A stretch of DNA of 64,000 nucleotides from Heterocephalus glaber (GCF_000247695.1 NW_004624734.1:15352946-15416945), one strand, 5' to 3'; shown: positions 32,580-44,671, counted from the first letter of the stretch. Numbers and translations are program-made. Notes: generated by a model not told the origin, from the sequence alone.

Positions 32580-34400
32580 TGAATACTAATAGATATTCAT
32601 GGGAAAATAAAAAAAGACACAAATGGAAAGATAATCTGTGTTCATGGATCAGAAATATTGCTAACATGTCCATATTATCCAGTGACCTGTGCATTGAATG
32701 CTATCTCTACCAAATCGCTAATGATTTTTTAAAAAAAGACCGAATCAAAAATTGATCTCAAAATTCATATAAAACATTAAATGTCTCAAGTAGTCAAAGA
32801 AATCTTGGGGAAAAGGAACAAAGAAGAATACATATCATTACCTGAAAATCTGCTACAGAGCCTCAGTAATCAAGACAGCATTGTATAGGCCCAAAAACCA
32901 GACATATGGAGCCATCAGACAGAATAAGGAGCCCAGAAAGAAATCTACTCATTTATGGTCAACTGACCTTGGAAAAAGTTGCCAGGAATACAAATAGGGA
33001 AAGAATAGCATTTTCAATAAATAGTGTTGAAAAAATTAGATATCCAGGGCCAGGGATATAGCTCAGTGGTTCCGCTGCCTTCTTTGGAAGAACAAGGTCC
33101 CAAGTTCGATCCCTGGTACCAAAAAAACCCAAAAAACCCAAAAGGATATCCAGAAAAAAATTAGACCCTTAGATCACATCATATAAAAAAAATCAACTCA
33201 AAATGTATTAAAAGTTGAATATAAAAACTAAAACTATAAAATCATTAAAATAAATACGGCAAAGTTTATTGATATCATTCTTTGCAAAGAGTTTGTTAAT
33301 ATGACCTCAAAATACACATAGCAGAAGGAAAAGTAGACATGTGGAATTATATCAAATTGAAGTCCTTCTATACAACAAAAGAAATGAGACCAGAGATAAA
33401 ATCTATGGCAATTGGAGAAAGTATATGCAAAGCCATATCTCTGCTAAGGGCCTAATATTCAAAATACATAAGAAACTTGCATCACTGACAAAGAAACAAC
33501 CCAATTAATAAATGGGAAGAGGATCTGCATACACATTTTGTAAGGAAGACATAAAAATAGCCAACAGTTATATGAAAAGTTCCTCAACATCACTAGTCAT
33601 CAAGGAAAAGTAAATTAAAAATGAAATATCTATTAGAATGACTATTATCAAAAAGGCAGAATATAACATTTGTGAGAAGGTAAATTAATTAGCTATTATG
33701 GAAAACATTACAGAGATTGCTCAAAAAATTAAAACTAGGACTACTACATGGTCAAACAATTTCATTGTTTGTCATATCTTCAAGAAAAAATAAAGCAGAA
33801 ATATTAAATGCACTTAAGTTAAATGTAAAAATATTCACAATAGCCAAGATATGGAATTAAGTATCCTTTAACAGATAAATAAATAAAGAATATGTGGTAT
33901 AAAATACAACTGAACACTACTCAACATTTAAAAAAGAAGAAATTCTATCATTTTTGACAAAAAATCTATAAACTTGGAGGAGTTTACAGTAAGTAAAATA
34001 AGCCAGGTACATATTCTATGACCCACTTATATGTGGAATCTAATGAAGTCAAACCCATAAGAGCTGAGAATAGAATGGTTGTTACTGGAGATTAGGGTGA
34101 GAGGAGAGAAATGCAGAGAACTTTAAAATGTACAAACTTTCAGTTAAACAGGATGAATAAATTTTGGAGAAATATGTTACAACACAGTAACTATTAATTA
34201 ATAGGCATTATTGTATTTATACTTCAAAATAGCTGAGGGAGTAGATTGTAACTTTTTTTCATAAAAATTCTACATATCCTAAATAAGGTGATAGGTGTAT
34301 TAATTGGTTTAGTTATCCTACAATGCATGCAGAATATCAAAATATCACTTTGTGCACCATAAATCTATATAATTTTCATTAATCAATGAAAAAATGTCCA
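32580..34400 (+). mobile_element. Ancient L1 (L1M type): late ORF2 and 3' UTR
   Basis: Sense L1 landmarks in order: GTGTTCATGGATCAGAAATA, CAGAGCCTCAGTAATCAAGA, GACATATGGAGCC, TTTATGGTCAACTGACCTTG, CAAATTGAAGTCCTTCTATA, AATAGCCAACAGTTATATGA, ATAGCCAAGATATGGAATTA, TATATGTGGAATCTAATGAA, then an L1MA-like 3' UTR (TATCAAAATATCACTTTGTGC, ACCATAAATCTATATAATTT). All frames are broken. An ID SINE interrupts it at 33048. Confidence 0.9.
33048..33144 (+). mobile_element. ID SINE inside ancient L1
   Basis: GGCCAGGGATATAGCTCAGTG head, AGTTCGATCC B-box, CTGGTACC and an (AAAAAACCC)n tail. GATATCCAG at 33039-33047 and 33145-33153 is the target-site duplication of L1 sequence. Confidence 0.95.
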
Positions 34401-34704
34401 GGTCTCTCAGAGCAATTTTGTATCTCGGTGTATGAAACATTTTTTTTTTTCTGTTGAGAAAGGAAAGGAAGTAAAGGAGGAACTTGTGCTTACAAGTGTA
34501 TTGTAGGATGCCATAATCTAATAAGTAAGTGGATAAGCTTCAGAACTTACAGTGAATTTTGACCCTAAGAGTGTACATTTATTATGTATTCACTTTCCCA
34601 AAGATGAATAAAACTAAGGAAATAAGCTTGATTTCTCTAAATTCTATGAGTCCCTATTATAAAATTTCTAATAGAATTATATTAATTCTATAACAAGATG
34701 TCGG

Positions 34705-34905
34705 GAGGTATTTAACACTTACTTGCTGGACGTGAGGTACCTTATTTGGATTATGTAATCCTTAGAACAAATATGCAGAGTGTGATTATTACCATTCAAC
34801 AGATCAAGGAACCAGAACCTTAGAAAGATTAAATGTGGGCATGATTCCAAACAAGTAAATAGAAGATTTGATTTGAATTCAAATTGTCTGAGTGAAAAAT
34901 GACAC
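34705..34905 (-). mobile_element. MIR SINE, antisense
   Basis: ATTATGTAATCCTTAGAAC, GTGTGATTATTACCATTCAAC, AGATCAAGGAACCAG, AAAGATTAAATGTGGGC and GATTTGATTTGAATTCAAAT follow antisense MIR order. Confidence 0.65.
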
Positions 34906-36490
34906 ACTTTTGCAATGGCTTTTCAAAGGTTTCTGACACTATACTATATGGCTTGAATTGTGGGTTCACATTCAGTTTTTCCCTCTTAGAAATCATACCA
35001 TAATTATTTGCTATTTTTTGATTGTAAACTTATTTTTAAGTCAGTTCAGTTTAATTTGTAAAAGCAATATCAATTTTTAAGTACTAAAAACACTGGGGAG
35101 ATTGGAATATTAAGTAATTTGGGACATAAAAAGATAAATTCTAGAAAAGTGTACAATATTCTGCTTGAAAAACATACAAAATAATGCTAAGAAAAGCAAA
35201 CAATATATCAAGTAGTATTTGAGCACCAAAATATTTTATAGAATTCTCATTTGGTAAATTTAATAGTAGAAGGCATACTTACCTTCCATCTAATTTAAAT
35301 GTATGTATCTCGAGATGTCATTAATCCAGTAAGTTTTCTTGCACTAGTTAGTATGGTAGAAATCAGTTCAATCAAATTGGCACATAATTACTAAGGATCT
35401 CATACAATTGAAACTTACAAAATTTAATCTTTAAGTATAATTCAGTACTTCTAGACACACTGTTTTAAATTAACTGAAACAAAATTTATAGATCCTCAGT
35501 TATTTTGATACCTCATTATTTTTGACAAATACTGTGAGATCCTATAGTCAACTACAATTACCAAATTCCTAGCCTATTAGGTCTGGTGAGCATAGCAAGA
35601 CTCTTACAGAGTTATATATATAGAACTTGTTGCTATTAAATCCCTAATATGGTGTAAGAGTTTTAAATCTGCATTTATTTGTGTTGGGGGCAAGGAGGGA
35701 TAATTCATATATACATTGACTTCTCCCAGAGAATGACACTTATTTGATTAAAAACAACTGTATGATCAATTATCAATAACAAAAATAATTAAAATTCGAA
35801 AGGAGTAGAAATATTGTAAGTAAGGAGTCCATAAAAATTCTAGGGCTAAAAGGTAAAGAAGTGATTTTTATTAGAGATAGGACATACATTTTCATGTGCA
35901 AAAAATACATTTTGCATTGCAATTGAGAAAGAACCAGAATCAGAGAGGGTAAAAGACAGAGAGATTCAAATGATTTTTGTTGATTGTAGAAATCAATGAT
36001 CCAATAAATAAGGGGAGGGAGTGTGCTCTGAGAACTGTGACAGATTTCACCTTCAGGCTTTTACGCTCCTGGGTATCAACTTGCATGAGGATGTGGGTAT
36101 CATGAAAGCCAGGCTTTTAGAGATGGCACATATACTTCAGAAGGAATGAGGTTTATAGTTAAAATCCGTATTTCAAATACAGAGGCTGTGGATAACCAAA
36201 GGAAAACAACCAACCAATCTGCCATAAAAGAGAAAATGAAATGAAAGAATTAGACAACCTAAGTTTTCCATTAGCTCATCAATATTAAATAGGAGTTGTG
36301 CTTAATGAGATTTCAAAACAATATAAAAACTGAAGGGGAAAACATTTTAATTAGTAATAAAAATATGAAAGCCTTTGGGAAAAATGCATTATCTAGTATT
36401 AATTTACCTTTTTTTGCCTAAAGATTAGCAGTAGCTATATATTGTACATTTTTATTATGCAATATTTAGAAAGAAAATGATGATGTTTGG
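34906..36490. other. Intergenic DNA; possible decayed LTR at 35840-36190
   Basis: Mostly unassigned. Within 35840-36190, TTTTTATTAGAGATAGGAC followed 190 bp later by GGCTTTTACGCTCC resembles the antisense polyadenylation/TATA spacing of the LTR at 60.8 kb. The similarity is too weak for a firm call. Confidence 0.3.
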
Positions 36491-36491
36491 C

Positions 36492-36496
36492 TGTGT

Positions 36497-36537
<41 letters not shown>
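36492..36537 (+). repeat. (GT)n microsatellite
   Basis: About 22 GT units with one GA interruption near 36501. Confidence 0.97.
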
Positions 36538-37426
36538 CTATCTTCTGAGGAAGCATGGTAGCTTTTCTTATTTTTATGGTAGTTTTTCTTGAATGATGAC
36601 ACGCTTGGAAAAACTACTCATATTTTGTTTTCTACTTGAATTTCAAGTGGGCTTTAGAATTCTTTTTCAAAGATGCTTCTCAGGAATCACAGATAGTTTG
36701 GTCTAAGGGGGTTGCAAATTTCTAGTTCAGTGTTTTGAACAAAGGAAGCAATGTTCTCCCAGGAATCTACTTCATTGTTTAGTAATCACAGAGGGCTACC
36801 ACATGTCTGCCTTGACTACACTCAGCTTCGACTCTCAACATTAATGTTAATAAAAGCATCCAGAAATCTCAGAAATTTCAGTCACTAATGTTGTTTGTGA
36901 TTACTGATTACAAAGTTAATTTGAATCTTTGAAAATTTTCCTTTAGATATTTTGGATACTCCCTTCTCAGCTTAATGCTTTCTGGAGCTCTTGACCTCAA
37001 CTGCCTCCTGCTTTTCTATTCTACCTTATACTTGATTTTTTATTCTGTCTCTCACTGATTTTTAAAAACATACAGTTGGCTGGCCAGACATGAGACATGA
37101 AATTTTAGTTTAGTTCGTCTTCTTTCCCTTCAGGTGAGCACTGGGTATGAGCTAAATGCTATCAGCCTTAAGGTAATCATGCTTGTTAATGTATTTTTCC
37201 TTTGAAATTCATGAGTCCTTACATTTAGTTTACTTAAATAATTTATAGACTGTCCACCCACCTTGCCTTTACTCATAGACACATTATCCATCATTCAGAT
37301 TTTCTATGTAACCCCAGCCCTAAGTATCCTGGCCTTCATTACTCCTCCCATAGTGAATAGATTTTTGCATTTCAGGCATGCATCTCATTAGCCTCCATAA
37401 TCTCAGCAGTTTAAATCCTGAATATA

Positions 37427-37443
37427 AATCTATCTATCTATCT
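37427..37443 (+). repeat. (TATC)n short tandem repeat
   Basis: Four TCTA/TATC units. Confidence 0.85.
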
Positions 37444-37469
37444 ATAATTTATAGCATATTATTTTGATA

Positions 37470-37605
37470 AATCAGTGAAGCAGACTTTATCTTCTTTAAT
37501 TTTCAGATAGAAAAGCTGAGGATAATTGAGCTGTCTGAAATCATCAGGTTAATAACAAATATGCAACATTTACACTGGAACTCCAAGTCTTGCATACATT
37601 GTTTG
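37470..37605 (-). mobile_element. Possible MIR, antisense
   Basis: AATTTTCAGATAGAAAAGCTGAGG...ACACTGGAACTCCAAGTCTTGC matches antisense MIR order loosely. Confidence 0.4.
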
Positions 37606-38038
37606 ATTTTGAAATGATGTTATCATTCCTCGACTGTTTTGTGGTTTTTATTTCTAACTAAACCATAAGTTGTCTGACAGAAGTTAGCATGTGTCATAAT
37701 TATTCTATAAGGAAAACTGAATATTTACCAGATATTTTTACCAGATTTTTCTTTAACTGCATGCTGGATAACTAACTGGTTAATTAATAGGGGTTTAAAT
37801 TTCATTTTACTTGTATTGCATATTTATTTTTCACTTGCCCAATGGAAGTTATATTTCTATTTTATTCATTAGTTTCAGAGAAGAAAAAGAAAAACATTTT
37901 CCTTTAGAAAAACGTTTTTCTTTCCAACATATAATGAAAAAATAAATATTTTATCGATAGCCTGTAGATTTGGCCTATGATACAATTATTTAAGATAGTT
38001 TCCTAGCTGTTCTGGAAAACCACTTAGGAAAAGATCTC

Positions 38039-38054
38039 ACCAGTAGGTGGCTCT
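38039..38054 (+). promoter_or_regulatory. CTCF-like motif
   Basis: ACCAGTAGGTGGCTCT fits the core of the CTCF consensus CCANYAGRKGGC at each conserved position. It lies in a stretch free of recognised repeats. A motif match alone does not prove binding. Confidence 0.4.
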
Positions 38055-38067
38055 CTCATTCCTGAAT

Positions 38068-38075
38068 TATAAAAG
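38068..38075 (+). promoter_or_regulatory. TATA-box-like element
   Basis: TATAAAAG, a strong TATA match, about 30 bp upstream of CTTCTGACG (a possible start near 38100) and 134 bp upstream of the ATG at 38202. TATA-like strings are common in AT-rich DNA; the nearby CTCF-like motif and open frames are the only support. Confidence 0.3.
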
Positions 38076-38201
38076 AGCGTGGAACTAATACATTTGACTT
38101 CTGACGAACAGATTTGATGTGATTGCACCAATGACAGGAATCAGCTTCATGCAGACTTGCTGAAATGGGACATTTTGTGCTGTTTTGTCACGCAGCTTAA
38201 A

Positions 38202-38333
38202 ATGGGAAAGCTATTCCTGACCCTCCTTGTCCTTGACAGGTTGCAGAGATTGTTGAAGAAATCAGCACCAGTGAGAAAGACAATTTGTACAGCTATGAGG
38301 AGACAGAGAGCAGGCTTCACCGGTACAGAGTGA
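38202..38333 (+). CDS. Candidate small ORF, 43 codons
   Basis: The ATG sits in AAAATGG context (A at -3, G at +4). The peptide begins MGKLFLTLLVLDRLQRLL, a short hydrophobic stretch followed by a basic region rich in Lys/Arg, with one Cys. I do not recognise it. The hydrophobic stretch is too short for a confident signal peptide. It overlaps, in another frame, the exon-like block 38240-38359, so at most one reading is likely real. Unproven; either may be chance. Confidence 0.2.
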   Translation: MGKLFLTLLVLDRLQRLLKKSAPVRKTICTAMRRQRAGFTGTE

Positions 38334-38359
38334 CTTCTTCCCAGGACATGAAACCGTGA
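38240..38359 (+). other. Exon-like block with acceptor-like tract and terminal open frame
   Basis: A pyrimidine-rich run (TTCCTGACCCTCCTTGTCC) ends in GACAG at 38235-38239, a good splice-acceptor shape. From 38240 one frame is open for 39 codons to TGA at 38357: VAEIVEEISTSEKDN, then LYSYEETESRLHRYR and VTSSQDMKP. The composition is acidic and hydrophilic like ordinary protein. The same frame is closed by TGA (38234-38236) just inside the would-be intron. I cannot match it to a named protein. It may be a terminal exon of a gene whose other exons lie outside, a decayed exon, or chance. Confidence 0.3.
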
Positions 38360-38399
38360 GACCCAGAACTAAGCAAAGGGTGGACACAGTTATCATGCA

Positions 38400-40649
38400 C
38401 AGGTAGTGAGTGGCCAGTTGCTTTACGTAGGGGGTGCCTGAGATAACTGCAAAAATGTAAGCCCTACTGATGTTTGCTAAGAGAGATATTGAATATAAGT
38501 AATTTTAAATCATAAGATACAGAAAAAACAAGGTAGCAATTTATCCTTACCTGAAAGTAGTACGCTTTTCGTGTTTTGAAAAGAAAAATTTTGAAACAAA
38601 GACTGTTTTTGAAGTATAGTAATAGCCATATTCTATTCCATCACTAAAACAAAAGGGAAAAAATAATGCTCATTCATCAGGTTATGCGTGAATGCATCTG
38701 TGTAAACACAGTTGTGTAGTACAGAGTTCTTTGCCTGACGCAGACTTTTTCCCCCTTGTCCGGAGTGTTACACTCCACGACATGTTGTACATTTAGCTGC
38801 TCATTTCAGAAGCCAAGTTTTAAAAATCCTCAAAATAATCCTGGCAGAAGAGAAATATGCGTTCTGTCAGAACTTAGTCCAGTGTTTTGAGACGTGGTTC
38901 ATTTCAGTATCACTTCTTATAAACAAGACAGAGAAAGCCCCAGATGCTGTCCTCAGGAGTATCTACATCTACAGGTGAAGGAAGAATTCCTGAGGGTTGT
39001 TTGTGAACAGGCAGCTTGTGGAATTCGTACATAGGTTTGACTTTCACGGTAACTATGTTGTGCCGAAGAATTCTGAATGCATATGACTGGCATGAAAGTT
39101 GCCTTCTACTTTTTTGAGGACTAGAGTGGCATAGTTAACTAACCATTCAAATGAATAATTGCAGTGGCTTGGACATAGTGATGTTATTTCACATAGCTAA
39201 CTAACCTCACAAGATTTGGGTATGAAATGACTAGCCACAATAAGCTACCCTCAATTATTTCCATGCAATTTGAGGTTCTTGAATGTGCCAAGTCTCTCTA
39301 GGATAAAGGAATCTGATTTTAAGCAGGAGCAGAAGGAAACCAAGATATTCAGCTTCAAGCTGAGCTCACAAAACTAGCTGCCTAAGTTGAAATTTCCAAA
39401 AGTCCTGGATTTGGCTCCCTTAACCACTGAGATTATAAGCACAGGAATAAGCTACTGTGGGCATCATTTGTCAAATTTGAAATCCAGAAAATTTGAAAAT
39501 GAACAGTAGTTGTTTCCAACAAAATATTCCATAGGAAACAGGAAATGCCAATGTAATAATAGCTGTCATAAAGCTTTTCAGTTTGGATGAAAAAAATATG
39601 ACAATTTTTGTTCTCATGTGTCACTTTTTATTATTGCCATCATGGTCAAATTCAAGTTAATGAATTGAAAAGCCCAAATTCTTCCATGTTCTGACCATTT
39701 TTATAACAAAACACTCACTGAGCTTCCAGAGTTCCTGAGGTCCCTTGATGAAGCCACCTTTCTTCATGTTTGAACTTCCATGTGTATTTTGGCTAGACAA
39801 AAGTACCTTAACTCCAAAACATACTGAATCTTCTGCTCTTTGTCTTGGAATATACTTACTCAGGAAGCAACTCAAGAAAGGTGATAGGAATGACAGAGTA
39901 AGAAAATTTTGCATTTGTTCACTTCCTATGTATGAAACAGCTAAACATGCAGAGCATTTTGAGTTGGTTCAGATGTTGCAAATAGTAATTCCAGGTGATG
40001 TCAGGCTAGCAGAACATCATTTTCAGAAAGGCCTTCCACAATTCCCTTGGATTAATGACTAAACATCAAGGACAGGATAAGTGGACATTAAGTAACACAC
40101 ATTATAAAGAAGGAGATGTCCAAATTGAAGGATGTGAATCCCCCTCGGGGCTTGGTAGAAAAAGACTCTGTGGCTTACATATCAGTCCAATCTTTCCACT
40201 CCCAGACTTTATAAAGGGAAGCAGAGAAGGGAGAATCTTCAGATGGATCAGGCATTGAACTAAGGACAGATAAATCTTTCTCTCTGATCCTTACTGGAAG
40301 GAGTGTCAACTACCCTTCACATCTAGTAAGAGTGGTACCAATAGAATCATTTATGAACCCAGAGAGTTTTTGCAAGAAGGGAAGATTTCTGTCTCCTTTC
40401 TTCATTAGCTGTAAGTTTAGGTAGCAACCTTGTTTATTTCTTCTGCTTCAACCTGATCCAGTACAAAAGAAGTGGAAGGATTCCCCCAGGATAGAGTGTC
40501 CAATGGCGAAACACACAATGCTGCCACCTTTGGTTTGGCAGAGGTAATTGAGTGTCCTCTAGGGTTCAGAGTATCCTAGAGCAGATTGCTTCAGCTTTAA
40601 TACATCCTAGCCAAAATTCAAGGGTAGCCAACATGATACTATTAATAAG
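38400..40649. other. Largely repeat-free DNA, no gene recognised
   Basis: Few recognisable repeats. Two overlapping ORFs (39745-40062, 105 codons; 40055-40258, 67 codons) have no recognised motifs and no supported promoter. The scarcity of repeats may indicate selective retention around the 38-kb locus, but this is only an impression. Confidence 0.35.
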
Positions 40650-40935
40650 TGGGTCCTGTAAGAGGTGATCAGGCTGCAGAGACTGCTCCTGCAGTAATAG
40701 GATCAAGGCCCTTTTAAAAGAAGCTTCACAAAACATTACCTAGCTTACCCTTCTGCTGCTGTAATGTGAGGACACAGCGAGAATCATCTCACTCGACAAA
40801 ATGCTTTTGCTATGATCCTGAACCTTCCAGTGTCCAGAATTATAAGAGTTAAATGTCTGCTCTTTATAAATTCCCCACTATCTGGAGTTCCCATATAGCA
40901 ATACAAATAGGACAAGAGACAGAGAATTAAAGAAC
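40650..40935 (+). mobile_element. MLT1/MaLR-type LTR, sense
   Basis: AGAGGTGATCAGGCTGC, AGGATCAAGGCCCTTTTAAA, AGAAGCTTCACAAAACATTA, GTAATGTGAGGACACAGCGA and GTCCAGAATTATAAGAG follow the LTR order (GTGATTAGG, CCCTTATAAAAGAGGCTTC, ATGTGAGGACACAGC, CCAGAACTGTGAGA). Confidence 0.7.
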
Positions 40936-41746
40936 ATTCTTCCCGGCTGCCAGCTTACCTACAAGGCTGCATGCCAGTCTGGTGAGGGATCTACATCACC
41001 AAAAGCCTGTGGCTGATCATACAGAAGAGCAACAACTACAGGCTGAGTCTGGCTAGAGAATTCTCTTATATAAAGCTTCATTCCAGAGCCTGTTTAAAAC
41101 CACTCCATGCTTTAAGTCTGCAAGGCCATGTTTCCCTTAGGCACAAGTAACCAGACTAGAGGTACAAATATTGACTTGGATTCGACTGTATTATTATTAG
41201 CTCAGCAATGCAGGAAAACTATGAGATTAGCCCAAGAAATTTATAACTTTTAGAAACAAATGAGGGAAGAAAGATTCCTGTAGATCATTTGGAGATTGTA
41301 GTTAGAGAAAAATAAGATTTTTCACTGCTGTACCCCTATGTTGAGGGAATACAATAAACTACCTGTTGAAAGTTATGTGTGGTCATGACCTAAACACCTA
41401 AGTAATGGGGACATTAAGTCATCTCTATTTATTTTGATGTTCTGGTATCTGGTTCCCTGATCTAAATCCCTATGTTTCATGGATGTACATGAGTGTTTTC
41501 AGATATTTAAAGTGATAAAATGGCGGACTTACACGATACCAGCTAACACGCTGATTTTATAACCCATTTTGCTTAAGTATTATTTTTGCTTCTAGGCCAC
41601 TCAAAAATGAAAAACAGATTTTTGCCAAAGCAGCGCCTGAACTATAGTGATGTCACTTGCTCATCTGATTCTTATTATAACAGATAAGGAATTCACAGCT
41701 GAGCACTTTTATACCATCTTTGTCAATTTTACGTGAGTCCAAAATG

Positions 41747-41749
<3 letters not shown>

Positions 41750-41803
<54 letters not shown>
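41750..41803 (+). repeat. (TC)n microsatellite
   Basis: About 27 uninterrupted TC units, the longest simple repeat in the window. Confidence 0.98.
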
Positions 41804-41806
<3 letters not shown>

Positions 41807-43449
41807 GCATACGGGTTTGAAAAGAATCAGGACTCCAGGGGCGAGGTGGAGAGGTGGAAGGAAAGAGAAAGCAAACGTGGCAATTGCTATTAAATAAATT
41901 AGAAACTGTTGTGAAAGGACGTTTTACCACAATGTGATTGCACTTACCGGTGGAATTTCTTTAAAGACTGTATTTAAGAACACATTTTGCTCCACATTCA
42001 TGTCAAAAATCTGGTCTGTCCTCTATCACTATCAAGTGATGAGTGGAAAGTGGGAGGGAAGAATAGAAAGAAGTTTGAAAATTAGTAGAAAAAGAGCACT
42101 TCAAAGAAATCCTGTTGTCTTCTATAGTTGGCAATCTGTGGACAATAAAATGACCACACAGTATGTACACATAACAGTCTTCACAATTACCATCATTTTT
42201 ATACAGTTTGTTGCCTTCCATAGTGAAAATATGCCAGCCCTCACACATAAATACATTTGATTAAACATGATTATACAAATCACTCATTTTCTGCAAATAA
42301 GAGACATTTAATTATCTCAGATTGAAACATGGCTTATTTTACTTGTTCTCTCTTAAAAAAATAAAAAAAATAAAATTTTATTCATATACTTCAAATATAT
42401 TTTTGTTTATGGTATGCACATGTGCTATACATTATTTAAAACCTCAGTCCAAGAAACCCAGCCTTACAATATAATTTTTGACAGTAATATTGGGTGAGAA
42501 ACTAGTCATTTCCCATTGTAAGCATTATGGAACTTCTTATAAGGAACATGCCCATTTGTATAAATAAAACAAGATGCCATTCTGGAAAACTGACTCCTCT
42601 TTATGGCTGAGGAAATTAACAACAGATTTGGGGATCTCAAAGAAGAGTGGTCTAATGATAATCAGTTTGATTTCTCTGTAAATTACATGATCTACATAGA
42701 CAGATTCAAATGGAAAGATACTGTGGAAATAATAAAAATTTTGGCTACTTTGATAACAGAAGTACATTATGTATTTCTCACATGCAAGAGTCTCAAAATA
42801 AATATAGGGGTTTAGTCAAGCATGACCAAACTCTTCACAAGGCCCATCTGACTTGTAATACTGCTCCTGTGACCTGCTAGTCTAATATGGAAACCATGAT
42901 CCCTCCTCTGATTTGTAAAGCAATTTCCACCAACAGTACCTCTGCATTAAATATGAAGGCAGTCAGGAAATGGCACACAGCACTGACTAGAATGTCTTCT
43001 AAAAGCCTTCATTACACTTTCCAGCCTACATTATTCTCAGAAAAATGGAGAACTGAGACAATTCTACACACCCTTTATGGTAGCAAGGTATCTATCTTCT
43101 GAAATCTGCACTGATAAATATTATGCTGAGAAAGATGGCACAGAGCTATTGAGCTTTGTAAAATGCCCAGGTATCAGTTTCAAAATAAAAATAAGTGCAG
43201 CCTCCAAATTCATTTGTTTTCCCCAAACATACTTCCCTACTAACGTTTTTGTTGTTAAGAAGGGCAGATTTTCTCACATTAACTTGTGTGACCAACTAGG
43301 TCTGACCTTTTATGTATGCCCAATATATTACTTTTATCATGAATTAAAAATATAGCTAGGAAATATTTACTTTTCTTGCATTGGATCTCCTGCCACTGCT
43401 CTTTAGGTTGAATAATCTGAACAATTTCCTTGCAAAGTGGGAAGCACAC
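41804..43449. other. Intergenic DNA, no gene recognised
   Basis: ORFs at 41934-42260 and 43077-43355 (plus) lack recognisable domains. No repeat family identified. Confidence 0.4.
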
Positions 43450-43570
43450 GGCATAACAGTTAAGAGCACAAATTCTAGAGTTAGATTTCTGATGCTTGCT
43501 GATTGATCTTGACCAAGTGTTACATTTTCTTGGCTAAGTTTTCCTCCTTCTTTTAAACTTGATTTTTTAA
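43450..43570 (+). mobile_element. MIR SINE fragment
   Basis: GGCATAACAGTTAAGAGCAC, AAATTCTAGAGTTAGATTTC and CTTGACCAAGTGTTACATTT follow the MIR tRNA-like head and core. Confidence 0.65.
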
Positions 43571-44081
43571 ATGCAATTTCAGGTCCCCAGCAGAATAGAG
43601 AGGAAAGTATAGTGATTTCCCATGTACTCCTTACTTCACATATGCATGTTTTTTCGATCATCAGTATCTCCACCAGAGGTGGCTGACAGTTTAGCCTTGC
43701 AGCACCTCAATTTCTGCATTTTAAATTAGATAATAGCAACGTTTATTGTTAAGAAGCCTACAGGGCCCTCAGAAATTGTTAAATGAGTAGATAATTCATA
43801 TTTATGAAGAATTTAGGACTATGCTGGCACATATATACTTAGGTTCAAAACAACTTCTGTTCCTGAATAATTCGATTCACAAAGGGAAGCATTTGGCACA
43901 ATTTTCCTTCTGTCTGAAAACTCCATATCAGATAACAAACAGAATTAAGGCCATCTTCCCTAGAGTTATGGAACAAATTAAATTCATGACCCAAGGAATC
44001 ATTGTACAAAGTGTATGTAATAAAAGTGCTTACCAAACCATTTGAGTATGTCCAACAAATAGGTAGCTATTTACTTTAAAA

Positions 44082-44093
44082 GTAAAGTCTTAA
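44082..44093 (+). repeat. Target-site duplication, left copy
   Basis: GTAAAGTCTTAA pairs with GTAAACTCTTAA at 44660-44671 (11 of 12). Confidence 0.8.
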
Positions 44094-44659
44094 TATCAAT
44101 TATACATTTTGATCCTTATTTACACTTTTAGTTTTTCACACCAGAGAAACTATTTGGTATTTACACTTGCATCCTATTTATTTCACTTAAGAGTGTGGAC
44201 TCAATATACATCCATTTAGCTATAAATGTCTCTAGTTTCTCATTCTTTATGGCTGAGTAGCACTCCATTTTATAGAAAACCACATCTTCTTTATCCAATC
44301 TCCAGTTGATGGGCATTTGGGCTGTTTCCATGTTTCAGCTATTACAAACTGTGCCGCTAGAAACATGGGTGAGCATATATCACTGTCATATGATTCTTTT
44401 AATTATTTTAGGAAGAAAAGGTCTAAAGGAGTAGGGGAAGTGGGATGGGTAGGGGAAAGAAAAGAAGGGAAAAGAAAAAATATGAGAAAAGGAAAAAAAT
44501 GGGAATAAATAGGGAAGTGTGGAGGGGGTAAAGGGAGGGCAGGGGAAGGGGGAAAAAATAAGAACCAAGATACATCATGTACAGGTACTGGATCCCAATG
44601 GTGAATGTAACTGTATTGTATATCTAAAATGTACCAATAATCTTAATGGAAATAAAAAT
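44094..44659. mobile_element. Second L1 insertion with 5' inversion
   Basis: Positions 44094 to about 44415 are antisense L1: the complement includes GGCACAGTTTGTAATAGC, AAATGCCCATCAACTGGAG and CTCAGCCATAAAGAATGAG, up to AGGATCAAAATGTATAATTG. From about 44415 the strand flips to sense L1 3' UTR, with a purine tract (AAGGTCTAAAGGAGTAGGGG), GTACCAATAATCTTAATGG and AAATAAAAATG. Relative to the 7.45-kb copy only about 16 bp of L1 are missing at the switch. The 12-bp flanking duplication shows a single twin-primed insertion. Confidence 0.9.
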
Positions 44660-44671
44660 GTAAACTCTTAA
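44660..44671 (+). repeat. Target-site duplication, right copy
   Basis: GTAAACTCTTAA directly after the L1 A-rich end, pairing with 44082-44093. Confidence 0.8.

Noticed and set aside
39745..40062. 105-codon ORF in repeat-poor DNA
   Set aside because: No recognised motif, no acceptor or promoter support, and a comparable ORF on the opposite strand. Chance length in this window.
43356..43673. 105-codon minus-strand ORF
   Set aside because: Overlaps a MIR fragment and has no domain signature.
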